A DNA stretch of 64,000 nucleotides, taken from Brevundimonas subvibrioides. Its GTDB lineage: Bacteria > Pseudomonadota > Alphaproteobacteria > Caulobacterales > Caulobacteraceae. The translations under genes and the position numbers were made by a program. Positions 36,049-45,023 of this stretch are shown here, in pieces (positions within the stretch are counted from its first letter, which is position 1; each line of letters opens with the position of its first letter). Where the stretch lies: contig NZ_CP114542.1 in assembly GCF_027271155.1 (NCBI RefSeq), positions 1,984,001 to 2,048,000 on the forward strand. The letters are read 5' to 3'. The notes under the pieces were generated by a model. It was not told the DNA's origin. It did no database searches and saw only the letters and a list, made by a program, of their open reading frames with translations.

Positions 36049-37011
36049 TCAGCGTCCGGTCTGGGCGAGACGCGCCGCCTTCAGCCGGGCGAAGTCGTCG
36101 CCGGCGTGGTGCGATGAGCGCGTCAGCGGCGAGGCCGAGACCATCAGGAAGCCCTTGGCCCGGGCGATCGCCTCATAGGCCTTGAACTCTTCCGGCGTGA
36201 CGAACCGGTCGATGGCGGCATGCTTGCGGGTCGGCTGCAGGTACTGGCCGATGGTGATGAAATCGACGCCGGCCGAGCGCATGTCGTCCATCACCTGCAT
36301 GACCTCCTCCCGGGTCTCGCCCAGGCCGACCATGATGCCGGACTTGGTGAACTGGTTGGGGTCGCGCTCCTTGACCTGCTGCAGCAGGCGCAGGGAATGG
36401 AAATAGCGGGCCCCGGGCCGGATCTTCAGATACAGCCGCGGCACGGTTTCCAGGTTGTGATTGAAGACGTCGGGACGGGCATCGATCATCACCTCGGCCG
36501 CGCCGTCCTTGCGCAGGAAGTCGGGCGTCAGGATCTCGATGGTCGTCAGCGGGGCCTGCAGCCGGATCTGGCGAACCACCTCCGCGAAATGGGCCGCGCC
36601 GCCGTCCGCGACATCGTCCCGGTCCACCGAGGTGATGACGACATGGTTCAGACCCAGCTGAGCGACCGCCAGCCCGACCTTGGCCGGTTCCTCGGGGTCC
36701 AGCGGCTGGGGCAGGCCCGTCCTGACGTTGCAGAAGGCGCAGGCCCGCGTGCAGGTGTCGCCCATGATCATCAGGGTGGCATGCTTCTGGCTCCAGCACT
36801 CGCCGATGTTCGGACAGGCAGCCTCCTCGCAGACGGTGACCAGCCCCTTGGAGCGGACGATCTCCTTCGTCGCATTGTATTGACCCGACCCGGGGGCCTT
36901 GACCCTCAGCCAGTCGGGCTTCTTCAGCACCGCCGTCTCGGGCCGGTTCTGCTTTTCCGGGTGACGCAGTTCCGCAGGGCTTCGCGTCAGGGTGTCGATG
37001 AGGGTGACCAT
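36049..37011 (-). CDS. lipA: Lipoyl synthase
   Basis: A 320-residue radical-SAM enzyme that inserts two sulfur atoms into protein-bound octanoate. The auxiliary cluster cysteines are in [15 protein letters not shown] near residue 60 and the radical-SAM cluster is [13 protein letters not shown] near residue 86. The end [13 protein letters not shown] contains the conserved serine-rich motif that contacts the auxiliary cluster. The ATG at 37011 fits the family; an in-frame upstream ATG at 37074 adds a non-conserved stretch. It leads the lipA, ratA, FAD-oxidoreductase run. Function is confident. Confidence 0.95.
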   Translation of the reverse strand: MVTLIDTLTRSPAELRHPEKQNRPETAVLKKPDWLRVKAPGSGQYNATKEIVRSKGLVTVCEEAACPNIGECWSQKHATLMIMGDTCTRACAFCNVRTGLPQPLDPEEPAKVGLAVAQLGLNHVVITSVDRDDVADGGAAHFAEVVRQIRLQAPLTTIEILTPDFLRKDGAAEVMIDARPDVFNHNLETVPRLYLKIRPGARYFHSLRLLQQVKERDPNQFTKSGIMVGLGETREEVMQVMDDMRSAGVDFITIGQYLQPTRKHAAIDRFVTPEEFKAYEAIARAKGFLMVSASPLTRSSHHAGDDFARLKAARLAQTGR

Positions 37012-37191
37012 CGAGGCAGGCCGGGCTCCAGGGAGGACAGGCCGGTATGTCGTCTTTCCGTCACCGGAAGGCAAGTCACGGCCTGTATCGGTCTGTGTGG
37101 GGGCACCTGCCGCAAGAAGGTGAACCGCCCAAAAACAGACTCGCTCAACGGCCGCTAGGGGTGGGAAGCGGTCAATTTCACCGTTAGCTAT

Positions 37192-37896
37192 ATGAAATCC
37201 GAACGGTCACGAGGGGCAAACGCCGTGGGGCGATATGATTGGTACCGGAACACAAGTTGGAACGCGGAAACCGAGGCAGCATTTCATGAGAAACTGGCGC
37301 GTTCGCGCAGCTCGCGTCCACAATACTTGCTCATTCAAGCCTCCTGTTTGGCTCGCAGTCACCCGGTAGATGCGCTCCGCCTGATCAACGAGTATTTTGA
37401 GACTGGCGATAACTTCGATGTGCCTAACGCGTGGTGCGCTCGGGCAGAAGCCAACATTGCGCTTGGCAGGATTGGTGAAGCAGTAGCGGCGTTCAAAGAG
37501 GCCTTGCGCTGGGAGGCCGAACACCCCGGTCACATTTCAACGGCTAGGATATGTCTTCCGATGATGGTCGCTGAGTACCGTCTAGCTAACGAATACGACT
37601 ACGCGGTCGAGATCTTGTCCTCGCGTTTTCAGCCGAACGATCATCAGTTCCCGGCAACGCGTTACTGGTGGAACGGGAGCTACGCGCTGATTGCAAGTGA
37701 GCGGAGGGAAGTGGCTGACGCCCGCGAATTCGCTGAGCGCGCCCTCCGCGCAGCGGCGCAAACAGAGAGTCCGTTCCGGTATCACCGAGGCGTAGGTTTG
37801 GTCAGTGACACGTCTGATGATTTTGGAAGACGGCTGAAACGTCTATGCCGACCATCGGCGTTTCGCTCTTTGTTTCGGCTCCTCCCCGGTGCGTAA
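37192..37896 (+). CDS. TPR-like protein of unknown function
   Basis: A 234-residue protein. The opening [20 protein letters not shown] near residue 15 belongs to a widespread but uncharacterised family. The middle has helix pairs like tetratricopeptide repeats ([20 protein letters not shown] near residue 78). There is no signal peptide. Codons use A or T at third positions far more than neighbours, suggesting recent arrival or weak selection. It lies between lipA and the acyl-ACP synthetase gene with its own gaps on both sides. No partner is evident. Confidence 0.7.
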   Translation: MKSERSRGANAVGRYDWYRNTSWNAETEAAFHEKLARSRSSRPQYLLIQASCLARSHPVDALRLINEYFETGDNFDVPNAWCARAEANIALGRIGEAVAAFKEALRWEAEHPGHISTARICLPMMVAEYRLANEYDYAVEILSSRFQPNDHQFPATRYWWNGSYALIASERREVADAREFAERALRAAAQTESPFRYHRGVGLVSDTSDDFGRRLKRLCRPSAFRSLFRLLPGA

Positions 37897-38128
37897 GCGA
37901 GCATCCGCAATGGGATCGCGAGCCGACTCGGCGAGTGAGTCCGCTAGGGATCGAATACGGAAGTTGGCCCGGGCCTTGGGATCGGCGTCCGGCAAACACT
38001 ACGGCTGACACCTCGCCCAACCCCAAACCCTCACGCCATGTAACGCATCTTTTCATCGGTGCCGGGCTTAACTAGTTTGCGCGCTTGACAGCGAGGGGCG
38101 GTGACAAGGCCCCCGGAGGAGACGCGTA

Positions 38129-39685
38129 TTGTTTAGGCCCGGCCTCGACCCATCGGCAGGCGAAGAATCCCTCTTCGACGCCCTGATCGCCGCGCGCGCC
38201 CGCTATGGCGACAAGGAAATCCTGGAGGATCAGGACCGGAAACCCCTGACCTATACCGGCCTGATCCGCGCCGCCTTCGTCCTGGGGCGCAAGATCGCGG
38301 CGATGACCAGGCCCGCCGAGCGGGTCGGCATCCTGTTGCCATCGTCGATGGGCGTGGTCGTGACCTTCTTCGGACTGCATGCGTTCGGGCGCGTGCCGGT
38401 GATGCTGAACTTCACCTCCGGCGAGCGGAATCTGAAGGCGGCGATCCAGGCGGGCGGGGTCAGGAAGATCCTGTGCGCCCGTCGCTTCGTCGAGCAGGCG
38501 AAACTCGAGGACCTGATCGCCCAGCTGGAGACGGTCGCCGAGATCGTCTGGCTGGACGATGTGCGGGCCACCATCGGCCTTCAGGACAAGCTGTTCGGCC
38601 TGATGGCGGGCCTGATGCCCAGCCGGTTCCGCGTCGCCACCCGGCCGGACGATCCCGGCGTGGTGCTGTTCACCTCCGGCAGCTTCGGCGCGCCGAAGGG
38701 CGTCCTGTTGAGCCAGAAGAACCTCGTCGCCAATGCGCGTCAGGTTCAAACCCACATTCCGCTCGATCCGGACTGGGTGATGTTCAACCCCCTGCCGACC
38801 TTCCACTGTTTCGGACTGACCGGCGGGGTGATCCTGCCGCTGCTGCAGGGATTGAAGACCTTCCAGTACCCCTCCCCCCTGCACGGCAAGCAGATCGTGG
38901 CCTTGCTGGCCGAGGTGAATGCGTCGCTTCTGTTCGCCACCGACACCTTCCTGAACCAGTGGGCCCGCGTCGCCTCGCCCGACGATTTCCGCACCCTGCA
39001 GTTCGTCGTCGCCGGGGCCGAGCGGGTGCGTGACGAGACCCACCACCTGTTCAACACAAGGTTCGGCGGCGTGAAGCTGCTGGAAGGCTATGGCGCGACC
39101 GAGGCCGCGCCCGTGGTCGCCGTGAACCACCCGGGCCGCAACCGCCCCGGCACCGTCGGACAGTTGCTGCCCGGCATGGAGGCCCGTATCGAGCCCGTCG
39201 AGGGCATCGCCGAGGGCGGCCGCCTGTTCCTGCGGGGGCCCAATGTCATGGCCGGCTATATGTCGCCGGATGATCCAACGCGGATCGAGCCCCTTGAAGG
39301 CGGCTGGCACGACACCGGTGACATCGTGGATATCGATCCGGAGGGCTATATCGCCATCCTCGGTCGCGTGAAGCGGTTCGCCAAGATCGGCGGCGAGATG
39401 GTCTCGTTGAGCGCGGTGGAAGGCCTGGTCAGCGCCGTCTGGCCAGAGGCGCGCCATGCGGTCATCTCCGTCGCCGACAGCCGGAAGGGCGAGAAGCTGG
39501 TGCTGGTGACCGAACGCAAGGACGCGGACGTCAAGCAGATCGCCGACTGGGCGCGGGAACATGGCGCACCGGAGCTGGCGGTGCCCAAGAAGATCGTGAA
39601 GGTGGGCGAGCTGCCGGTGCTGGGCACGGGCAAGACGGACTATGTTTCCATCCAGTCGCTGGTCGACCTGGCCGAGGCGGCCTGA
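38129..39685 (+). CDS. Acyl-ACP synthetase-like AMP-binding protein
   Basis: A 518-residue ANL-superfamily enzyme resembling the synthetase half of Aas (2-acyl-glycerophosphoethanolamine acyltransferase/acyl-ACP synthetase), but without the acyltransferase half. The P-loop is LFTSGSFGAPKGVLLSQKN near residue 187, GYGATEAAPVVAVN is near 315, and DTGDIVDIDPEG and GRVKRFAKIGGEMVSL follow. The C-terminal lysine lies in GTGKTDYVSI. The TTG start at 38129 is supported by GGAGGAG 8 nt upstream. The 3' end overlaps the convergent dioxygenase by 46 bp. The likely role is recycling free fatty acids into lipids. Confidence 0.85.
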   Translation: MFRPGLDPSAGEESLFDALIAARARYGDKEILEDQDRKPLTYTGLIRAAFVLGRKIAAMTRPAERVGILLPSSMGVVVTFFGLHAFGRVPVMLNFTSGERNLKAAIQAGGVRKILCARRFVEQAKLEDLIAQLETVAEIVWLDDVRATIGLQDKLFGLMAGLMPSRFRVATRPDDPGVVLFTSGSFGAPKGVLLSQKNLVANARQVQTHIPLDPDWVMFNPLPTFHCFGLTGGVILPLLQGLKTFQYPSPLHGKQIVALLAEVNASLLFATDTFLNQWARVASPDDFRTLQFVVAGAERVRDETHHLFNTRFGGVKLLEGYGATEAAPVVAVNHPGRNRPGTVGQLLPGMEARIEPVEGIAEGGRLFLRGPNVMAGYMSPDDPTRIEPLEGGWHDTGDIVDIDPEGYIAILGRVKRFAKIGGEMVSLSAVEGLVSAVWPEARHAVISVADSRKGEKLVLVTERKDADVKQIADWAREHGAPELAVPKKIVKVGELPVLGTGKTDYVSIQSLVDLAEAA

Positions 39686-40437
39686 CCGATCCTGACGCCC
39701 GTCATCGAGATCGATCCGCCGTCGATCACGTCATTGAAGAAGGTCACCGCGTCGACGGGTTCGGCCTGGGCGGCGACGTAGAGCAGCGGCAGATAGTGTT
39801 CGTCGGTCGGGACGCTCAGCTGGGCGTCTTCGGCCAGGCCGACCCAGTCGATCAGGGCGTCATGATCGCCCCTCTCCAACGCCGATTTGACCGCCGCGTT
39901 GAAGCGGGTGGCCCACGGGTAGGCCTCGCCACCATCCCGCTTCCAGGTCCGCAGATTGTGCACGAAGTCGCCGCTGCCGGCGATGACGATGCCCTCGCCG
40001 CGCAGGGGCCGCAGGCGTTTGGCCAGCTCATAGTGACCGCGCGCGTCCAGCTCGCGGTTCAGCGACAGCTGCACGACCGGTACGTCTGCGTCCGGCCAGA
40101 CATGCGCCAGCACCGACCAGGTTCCGTGATCCAGCCCCCAGGCCTCGACGGCCTGGGCACCGGTCAGCTCAGCGACCCGCGTCGCCAGCGTCGGAGACCC
40201 CGGAGCCGGATACTGCATCGCATGCAATTCCGGCCCGAAGTTCCCGAAATCGTGGATGGTTTCAGGGTTCGCCTGGGCCGTAACGCCGAGGCCGCGGGTC
40301 TCCCAATGGGCCGAGACCATGACCATGCCGGCGGGTTTTCCGAGCTCACGCCCGATGGCGCGCCAGGCCTCCGCGTGCGGACCGCCCAGGGCGTTCATCG
40401 GTGAGCCGTGCCCGAAGAAGACCGCCGGCTGGCGCAT
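39640..40437 (-). CDS. ygiD: DODA-type extradiol dioxygenase (YgiD-like)
   Basis: A 265-residue class III extradiol dioxygenase-like protein. Metal and active-site histidines are in FFGHGSPMNAL (near residue 8), VSAHWETRG, LDHGTWSVL and SGDFVHNLRTW. The bacterial YgiD group is annotated as 4,5-DOPA extradiol dioxygenase, though its physiological substrate is uncertain. It follows wrbA 3 bp downstream in the same direction, which hints at a shared aromatic/quinone detoxification transcript. The C-terminus is encoded opposite the end of the synthetase gene. Confidence 0.9.
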   Translation of the reverse strand: MRQPAVFFGHGSPMNALGGPHAEAWRAIGRELGKPAGMVMVSAHWETRGLGVTAQANPETIHDFGNFGPELHAMQYPAPGSPTLATRVAELTGAQAVEAWGLDHGTWSVLAHVWPDADVPVVQLSLNRELDARGHYELAKRLRPLRGEGIVIAGSGDFVHNLRTWKRDGGEAYPWATRFNAAVKSALERGDHDALIDWVGLAEDAQLSVPTDEHYLPLLYVAAQAEPVDAVTFFNDVIDGGSISMTGVRIGQAASARSTSDWMET

Positions 40438-40440
40438 GGA

Positions 40441-41043
40441 TCAGGCCTTCAGCTTCTTCGCCAATCCGGCGATGTAGGCGCCCTGGTGGCGTGCACCGGC
40501 CAGTTCGTTGGCGCTGGGCTGACGCGATCCATCGCCGCCCGTGATCGTCGTCGCACCATAGGGCGAACCGCCCGAGATCTCGTCCAGGGTCATCTGACCG
40601 GCGAAGGCATAGGGCAGACCGGCCACGACCATGCCGTGGTGCATCAGGGTCTGGATCAGGCCGATCAGCGTCGTCTCATTGCCGCCATGCTGGGTCGCCG
40701 AGGAGGTGAATGCCCCGCCGACCTTGCCGACCAGCTTGCCCTGGAACCACACGCCGCCGGTCTGGTCCCAGAAGTTCCGCATCTGGGCCGCCGCCGTACC
40801 GAACCGCGTCCCCGCGCCCACGATGATGGCGTCGTAGTTTTCCAGCTCATTGACGTTGGCCAGGGGTGCCTTCTGGTCGAGCTTGTAGTGCGACTGGATC
40901 GCCAGTTCCTCGGGCACGGTTTCCTGGACGCGGCGGATATCGACGGCCACGCCCTCGACGGACGCTGCGCCTTCCGCGACCGCCTCGGCCATCTGCTCGA
41001 TATGGCCATAGGTCGAATGATAGAGAACCAGCACCTTGGTCAT
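40441..41043 (-). CDS. wrbA: NAD(P)H:quinone oxidoreductase WrbA
   Basis: A 200-residue flavodoxin-fold enzyme reducing quinones by two electrons with FMN. Landmarks are [20 protein letters not shown] at the start, [20 protein letters not shown] near residue 76, [13 protein letters not shown] near 113, and [10 protein letters not shown] near 162. AGGAG lies 8 nt before the ATG at 41043. Codons upstream in the same frame belong to other genes and are not part of it. The dioxygenase gene follows 3 bp later. Confidence 0.95.
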   Translation of the reverse strand: MTKVLVLYHSTYGHIEQMAEAVAEGAASVEGVAVDIRRVQETVPEELAIQSHYKLDQKAPLANVNELENYDAIIVGAGTRFGTAAAQMRNFWDQTGGVWFQGKLVGKVGGAFTSSATQHGGNETTLIGLIQTLMHHGMVVAGLPYAFAGQMTLDEISGGSPYGATTITGGDGSRQPSANELAGARHQGAYIAGLAKKLKA

Positions 41044-41126
41044 GGATCGCTCCTGTAAAGGGTTTCGCGCTTCTGCAACAACTGCAGTAGCGGATGTAGC
41101 GCGCGCCTCATCCGGTGCAAGCCCTC

Positions 41127-41588
41127 TCAGTGCGAATTCGATCCGCCGATCGGACAGACGGAGGCGTAATGGCCTGCATCGGCGGGCACCCGAAGGCCGC
41201 GCGCCGCCCTGAACCGATGCTCGACCGCCATCGCCTGCTGTTCGATGTTCAGCGCCTCCCACTCGCAGGGCGCGGCCGGATAGCCATAGGCCGAGGGGCC
41301 GTCGCCGGCCCTGAGCTTGCCCGTCAGCAGGTTCACGCCCGACTGGCCCTGCCAGACGTGGACCATCTCGTGGATCAGCACAGCCTGAAGCGCGACCGGC
41401 GCGACCGCAAAATCTCCCGGCAGCGACCGCCCCGGCCACAGCACCCAATCCCGCCCGAACCAGCGGCCCGGCACGAAGGCGCGATCGAACGGCCAAGGGG
41501 TACCCAGAAGCCGCACGGCCTCCAGGGCCACCGCGTCGCCGAACTCGCCCTTTATCAATCGCCGCTCGCCGTCGGTCAGAGCCCTCAC
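41127..41588 (-). CDS. Vgr-related protein with HExxH-like zinc motif
   Basis: A 153-residue protein with the motif [14 protein letters not shown], a zinc-protease-like HExxH. The rest carries [20 protein letters not shown] and [18 protein letters not shown], where a glutamate or histidine could be the third ligand. Proteins of this kind are annotated as Vgr-related in sphingomonads and Caulobacterales, a label that does not prove a secretion role. The GTG at 41588 overlaps the stop of the M15 peptidase gene (GTGA), so the two are coupled. No signal peptide is seen. Confidence 0.75.
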   Translation of the reverse strand: MRALTDGERRLIKGEFGDAVALEAVRLLGTPWPFDRAFVPGRWFGRDWVLWPGRSLPGDFAVAPVALQAVLIHEMVHVWQGQSGVNLLTGKLRAGDGPSAYGYPAAPCEWEALNIEQQAMAVEHRFRAARGLRVPADAGHYASVCPIGGSNSH

Positions 41589-42457
41589 GGCGTGCCGGTG
41601 GACGTCGACGGTCCCACCCACTCCCAGTGCCAGGGTTCGAAGATGTAGGGCACGAAGCCGAACCGTCCGGCATTGCGCACCAGCCAGCGGTAGGTCGGCT
41701 GCCGGGTCATGTGCAGGCGGCTGGCCGGTTGGGTGGAGTCGACACCCATGCCCAGCAGCTCGCCGACATAGAGATCGACGGCCGTACCGGTCCGGTGCGG
41801 CGAGCAGACGGCGCGCCGGACGCCGTCACAGTTGCGTTCGGCCGCGCACCGCGCCGCGTCCGCTTCCGGATCGCGGTAGCCCGAAAAGATCTGCAGCAGT
41901 TCGGGGTCGTTCCTGACCTCCGGCACCTCGGCGCGGGCGGCGGCGACCATGCGACGGTAAGCGTCCAGCACGTCGCGGCGCAGCAAGCGGGTCAGGCGGT
42001 CGGCGTGTTCCTCGGACTCAACCAGATAGCCCAGGTCCCGGAGCGGCGGCGGATCGGGGCATTCGTCGCGGACGCGGGCCATCACGAAGGGCCGACGTTC
42101 CTGCAGCACGCCCTTGAGGGTCTGGAAGGTCGGCTGGTCGAAGACCCCCGTGGCGGTCAGGGCATAGCGTGTCTGGAAGCCCGCCAAGGCGGCCGCAAAG
42201 GCGGGCGTGCCGGCGTCGCAGTCGGTGCCCAATTCCTTCTGCAGAAGCGGCAGATAGGTCACCCAGCCCCACTCGGTCGTGCCAAACGGAGACCACTCCA
42301 GCGAATATTCCGAGATGGCGTTGGCAAAGGCCTGATCGGCCCACTGCTCGCGTCCGGCCTGGCAACGGTCGTCCGTGTGCGCCATCGCAGGACCGGTGCC
42401 GGCCATCATCAGGCCGAAAAGGATCGCGAGGATCGGGAGGAGCAGGCCACGATGCAT
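41585..42457 (-). CDS. M15 D-Ala-D-Ala carboxypeptidase family (VanY-like)
   Basis: A 290-residue exported peptidase. A signal peptide of about 26 residues ends in AMAHT. A peptidoglycan-binding-like helical region follows ([20 protein letters not shown], about 87-110), then the M15 domain. Zinc and catalytic residues are in [15 protein letters not shown] (SxHxxGxAxD) and EPWHWEWVG, with SGYRDPEAD before them. It probably trims peptidoglycan stem peptides in the periplasm. The stop overlaps the start of the Vgr-related gene. Confidence 0.88.
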   Translation of the reverse strand: MHRGLLLPILAILFGLMMAGTGPAMAHTDDRCQAGREQWADQAFANAISEYSLEWSPFGTTEWGWVTYLPLLQKELGTDCDAGTPAFAAALAGFQTRYALTATGVFDQPTFQTLKGVLQERRPFVMARVRDECPDPPPLRDLGYLVESEEHADRLTRLLRRDVLDAYRRMVAAARAEVPEVRNDPELLQIFSGYRDPEADAARCAAERNCDGVRRAVCSPHRTGTAVDLYVGELLGMGVDSTQPASRLHMTRQPTYRWLVRNAGRFGFVPYIFEPWHWEWVGPSTSTGTP

Positions 42458-42573
42458 GGCGGTCAGGAAGCCTCACTGCGGCGATACAGGCAAGGCCCCT
42501 CTCCTGTCGCGATCAGTTCTGGCATGGTCGGTTCGCGCCGACTCAGCCTGCGGCGGATGTACAGGACCGCCGG

Positions 42574-43938
42574 ATGACCGACGCACATCTCTCGAAAGAG
42601 ACCTTGGCCGCCCCTCGCCGGTCCAATCTGGTGCTCGCCGCCTTCTCCGGCCCCTGCCTGCCCTATGCGGCGATCGGCCTGCCGCTGGCGGTCAGTTTGC
42701 CGGCCTTCTACAGCCAGTATGTCGGACTGGATCTGGCGGCGGTGGGGCTGGCCTTCCTGCTGGTGCGCTGCATCGACATCTTCTTCGATCCGGTCGTCGG
42801 CTGGGGGATGGACCGGACGACGTCGAAATGGGGCCCCTACCGGACCTGGCTGACGGCCGGCACGCCGATCCTGATGCTGGCGGTATGGTTCATCTTCTTT
42901 GTGAAGCCGGGCGCGGGGTTCGGATATCTCTTCGTCTGGCTGCTGGTGCTCTACCTCGGCTTTTCGGTCACCACCCTGGCGCAGCTGGCCTGGGGGGCGG
43001 TGCTGGCCCCGCAGTATGACGAGCGCAGCCGCCTTTACGGCTGGTGGCAGTCGGCCAACATCGTCGGCGTGCTGATCGCCCTGTTCATTCCCACCATCGT
43101 GCTGCAGGCCGGATGGGGCACCTATGAGGACGGGGTGCGGGCCATGGGGCTGTTCATCCTGATCGGCCTGCCGGTCACCCTGGTCGCCGCCGTCCTGCTG
43201 GCGCCCGAGCCGCAGGTGACGCGGGGCGAGACCCACGGCGCGCTGAAGGCCTGGATCGCCCTGATCGTGCGACCGGTGGTGCGCAAGGTGCTGTGGTGCG
43301 ACCTGTTCCTCGGCATCGCCCCGGGCATCACGGGGGCGCTGCTGTTCTTCTATTTCGAGAGCATCAAGGGCTTCGACCGGGGCCAGAGCCAGATCTTCAT
43401 GGTGCTGTATTTCGTCGCCGGGCTGATCGCGGCCCCGTTCTGGAGCTGGCTGGCGGTCCGGGTCGGCAAGGACCGGGCGCTGCAGATCGCCTCGATCGCA
43501 TTCGCCGTCCTGTACGGGCTGGTGGGCTTCCTGCCGGCCGGGAATTTCGCGGTCACGGCCATCGGCCTGTTCATCGCGGGACTGCCCTATGCGGCGGGAC
43601 TGTTGCTGACCCGGGCGATGATGGCGGATGTGGCCGACGAGGTCCGGCTGGAAACGGGCGAGGACCGGATGGGGCTGCTGTTCTCCTTCCTCAGCCTGAC
43701 GACCAAGCTGGGCTATGCGATCAGCGTGGGCGTGCTGATCATCCTGGGCTGGGTCGGGTTCGATCAGGCGGTGGGGGCCGTGAACACGCCAACCGCCCTG
43801 ACGACGCTGACGATCCTGTTCCTGGCGGTGCCGACGGTGCTGCTGGTTCTATCGGCGGTGGTGCTGAGGGCCTATCCGCTGAACGCAGAGCGCCATGCCG
43901 AGGTCCGGGCCGGGCTGGCCGCCCGGGATGCAGCATGA
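42574..43938 (+). CDS. MFS transporter, glycoside-pentoside-hexuronide type
   Basis: A 454-residue permease with twelve predicted helices. The GPH family signature is seen as FFDPVVGWGMDRTTSKWGPYRTWL near residue 70 in pieces, with a charged loop between helices 2 and 3. This family imports sugars or glycosides with a cation, but some members carry other solutes. It overlaps mazG by ATGA at 43935-43938 and is probably cotranscribed, though no functional link is evident. The ATG at 42574 fits the first helix; codons upstream are the shadow of the M15 gene. Confidence 0.85.
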   Translation: MTDAHLSKETLAAPRRSNLVLAAFSGPCLPYAAIGLPLAVSLPAFYSQYVGLDLAAVGLAFLLVRCIDIFFDPVVGWGMDRTTSKWGPYRTWLTAGTPILMLAVWFIFFVKPGAGFGYLFVWLLVLYLGFSVTTLAQLAWGAVLAPQYDERSRLYGWWQSANIVGVLIALFIPTIVLQAGWGTYEDGVRAMGLFILIGLPVTLVAAVLLAPEPQVTRGETHGALKAWIALIVRPVVRKVLWCDLFLGIAPGITGALLFFYFESIKGFDRGQSQIFMVLYFVAGLIAAPFWSWLAVRVGKDRALQIASIAFAVLYGLVGFLPAGNFAVTAIGLFIAGLPYAAGLLLTRAMMADVADEVRLETGEDRMGLLFSFLSLTTKLGYAISVGVLIILGWVGFDQAVGAVNTPTALTTLTILFLAVPTVLLVLSAVVLRAYPLNAERHAEVRAGLAARDAA

Positions 43939-44720
43939 CCCCCACCGAACGGCTGCGCGAAATCATGGTGCGGCTGCGTGACCCGAACGGCGGCTGCCCG
44001 TGGGACGTGGAACAGACCTTCCGGACCATCGCCCCCTATACGATCGAGGAGGCCTATGAAGTCGCCGACGCCATTGAGCGGGGCGATATGGGCGAGTTGA
44101 AGAATGAACTGGGGGACCTGCTGTTCCAGGTCGTCTTCCACGCCCGGATGGCCGAGGAACAGGGACTGTTCGCCTATGACGATGTGGCCGAGGCCATGTG
44201 CGACAAGCTGATCCGGCGCCATCCTCATGTGTTCGGTGAGGAAGACCCCCAGATCAGCGGACCGGCGCAGAAGCTGCGCTGGGAAGACATCAAGGCGGCC
44301 GAGCGGGCGGGAAAGGCCCAGCACGGGGTGCTGGACGACGTGCCGGTGGGCCTGCCCGCCCTGCACCGCGCCGCCAAGCTGACCAGGCGCGCGGCGCGGG
44401 TCGGGTTCGACTGGCCGTCCACCGACGAGGTGTTCGCCAAGCTGGACGAGGAGGTCGCCGAGCTGCGCGTCGAGATCGCCGCCGGAGACCTCGACAAGGC
44501 CCGCGAGGAAATGGGCGACGTGCTGTTCGTCATCGCCAACCTGGCCCGCAAGCTGGGCGTGGAGCCGGAGGATGCCCTTCGGGGCGCGAACGCCAAGTTC
44601 GTGCGGCGCTTCGGCTTCATCGAGGCGGAACTGGCCAGGGACGGGCGAACGCCCGAACAGTCGGATCTGGCCGAGATGGACGCCCTGTGGGATGCGGCGA
44701 AGGCGGCCGAGCGGGTCTGA
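43935..44720 (+). CDS. mazG: Nucleoside triphosphate pyrophosphohydrolase MazG
   Basis: A 261-residue enzyme hydrolysing NTPs to NMPs and pyrophosphate, clearing aberrant nucleotides. Two MazG domains are seen: residues about 10-120 with CPWDVEQTFRTIAPYTIEEA and ELKNELGDLLFQVVFHARMA (catalytic EExxE/ExxD helix), and about 155-225 with KLDEEVAELRVEI and REEMGDVLFVIANLARKLG. This matches E. coli-type MazG in length and order. It starts inside the MFS stop. A truncated FAD/NAD gene faces its 3' end. Confidence 0.95.
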   Translation: MTPTERLREIMVRLRDPNGGCPWDVEQTFRTIAPYTIEEAYEVADAIERGDMGELKNELGDLLFQVVFHARMAEEQGLFAYDDVAEAMCDKLIRRHPHVFGEEDPQISGPAQKLRWEDIKAAERAGKAQHGVLDDVPVGLPALHRAAKLTRRAARVGFDWPSTDEVFAKLDEEVAELRVEIAAGDLDKAREEMGDVLFVIANLARKLGVEPEDALRGANAKFVRRFGFIEAELARDGRTPEQSDLAEMDALWDAAKAAERV

Positions 44721-44944
44721 CGTCCCTGCCCTGACGGCGTCTGTGCCGGCAGCGGGATTTCCGCGCTGGCGATGTTGGACAGCATGGCCGCGTCATTCCA
44801 GCCGGGGCGGTAGGGTGTTCCGGCACCGGCAGACGCCTGGGCCTCGAACACAGTGATGCTGGTGCCGCGGACGCCATGATCCAGCAGCGTTTTCAGTGCG
44901 TAAAGGGTTGTCGGTCCGGCACCGACAAAGGCGATCGAGGACAT
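44721..44944 (-). pseudogene. Truncated FAD/NAD(P)-binding protein (NAD_binding_9-like)
   Basis: The first 74 or so residues belong to a flavin/NAD-binding family: MSSIAFVGAGPTTLYALKTL at the start, FEAQASAGAGTPYRPGWND in the middle and MLSNIASAEIPL at the end. Such proteins are normally about 400-600 residues. Here the similarity stops where the 3' end of mazG begins, and the frame then continues only as the mirror of mazG. The rest of the gene has been lost. The ATG and first motif are intact, so a short product could still be made. Confidence 0.75.
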
Positions 44945-45023
44945 TGCCGGGCTTCAATGCTCAGGTCCGCCGCACGATCCAATGTCGGGTCGCAGACCTA
45001 TCGAAGCCAACGATCCACTGATG

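Noticed and set aside
44225..44720. Extension of the FAD/NAD-binding stub through mazG
   Set aside because: The residues encoded there match nothing in the family and mirror mazG codons.
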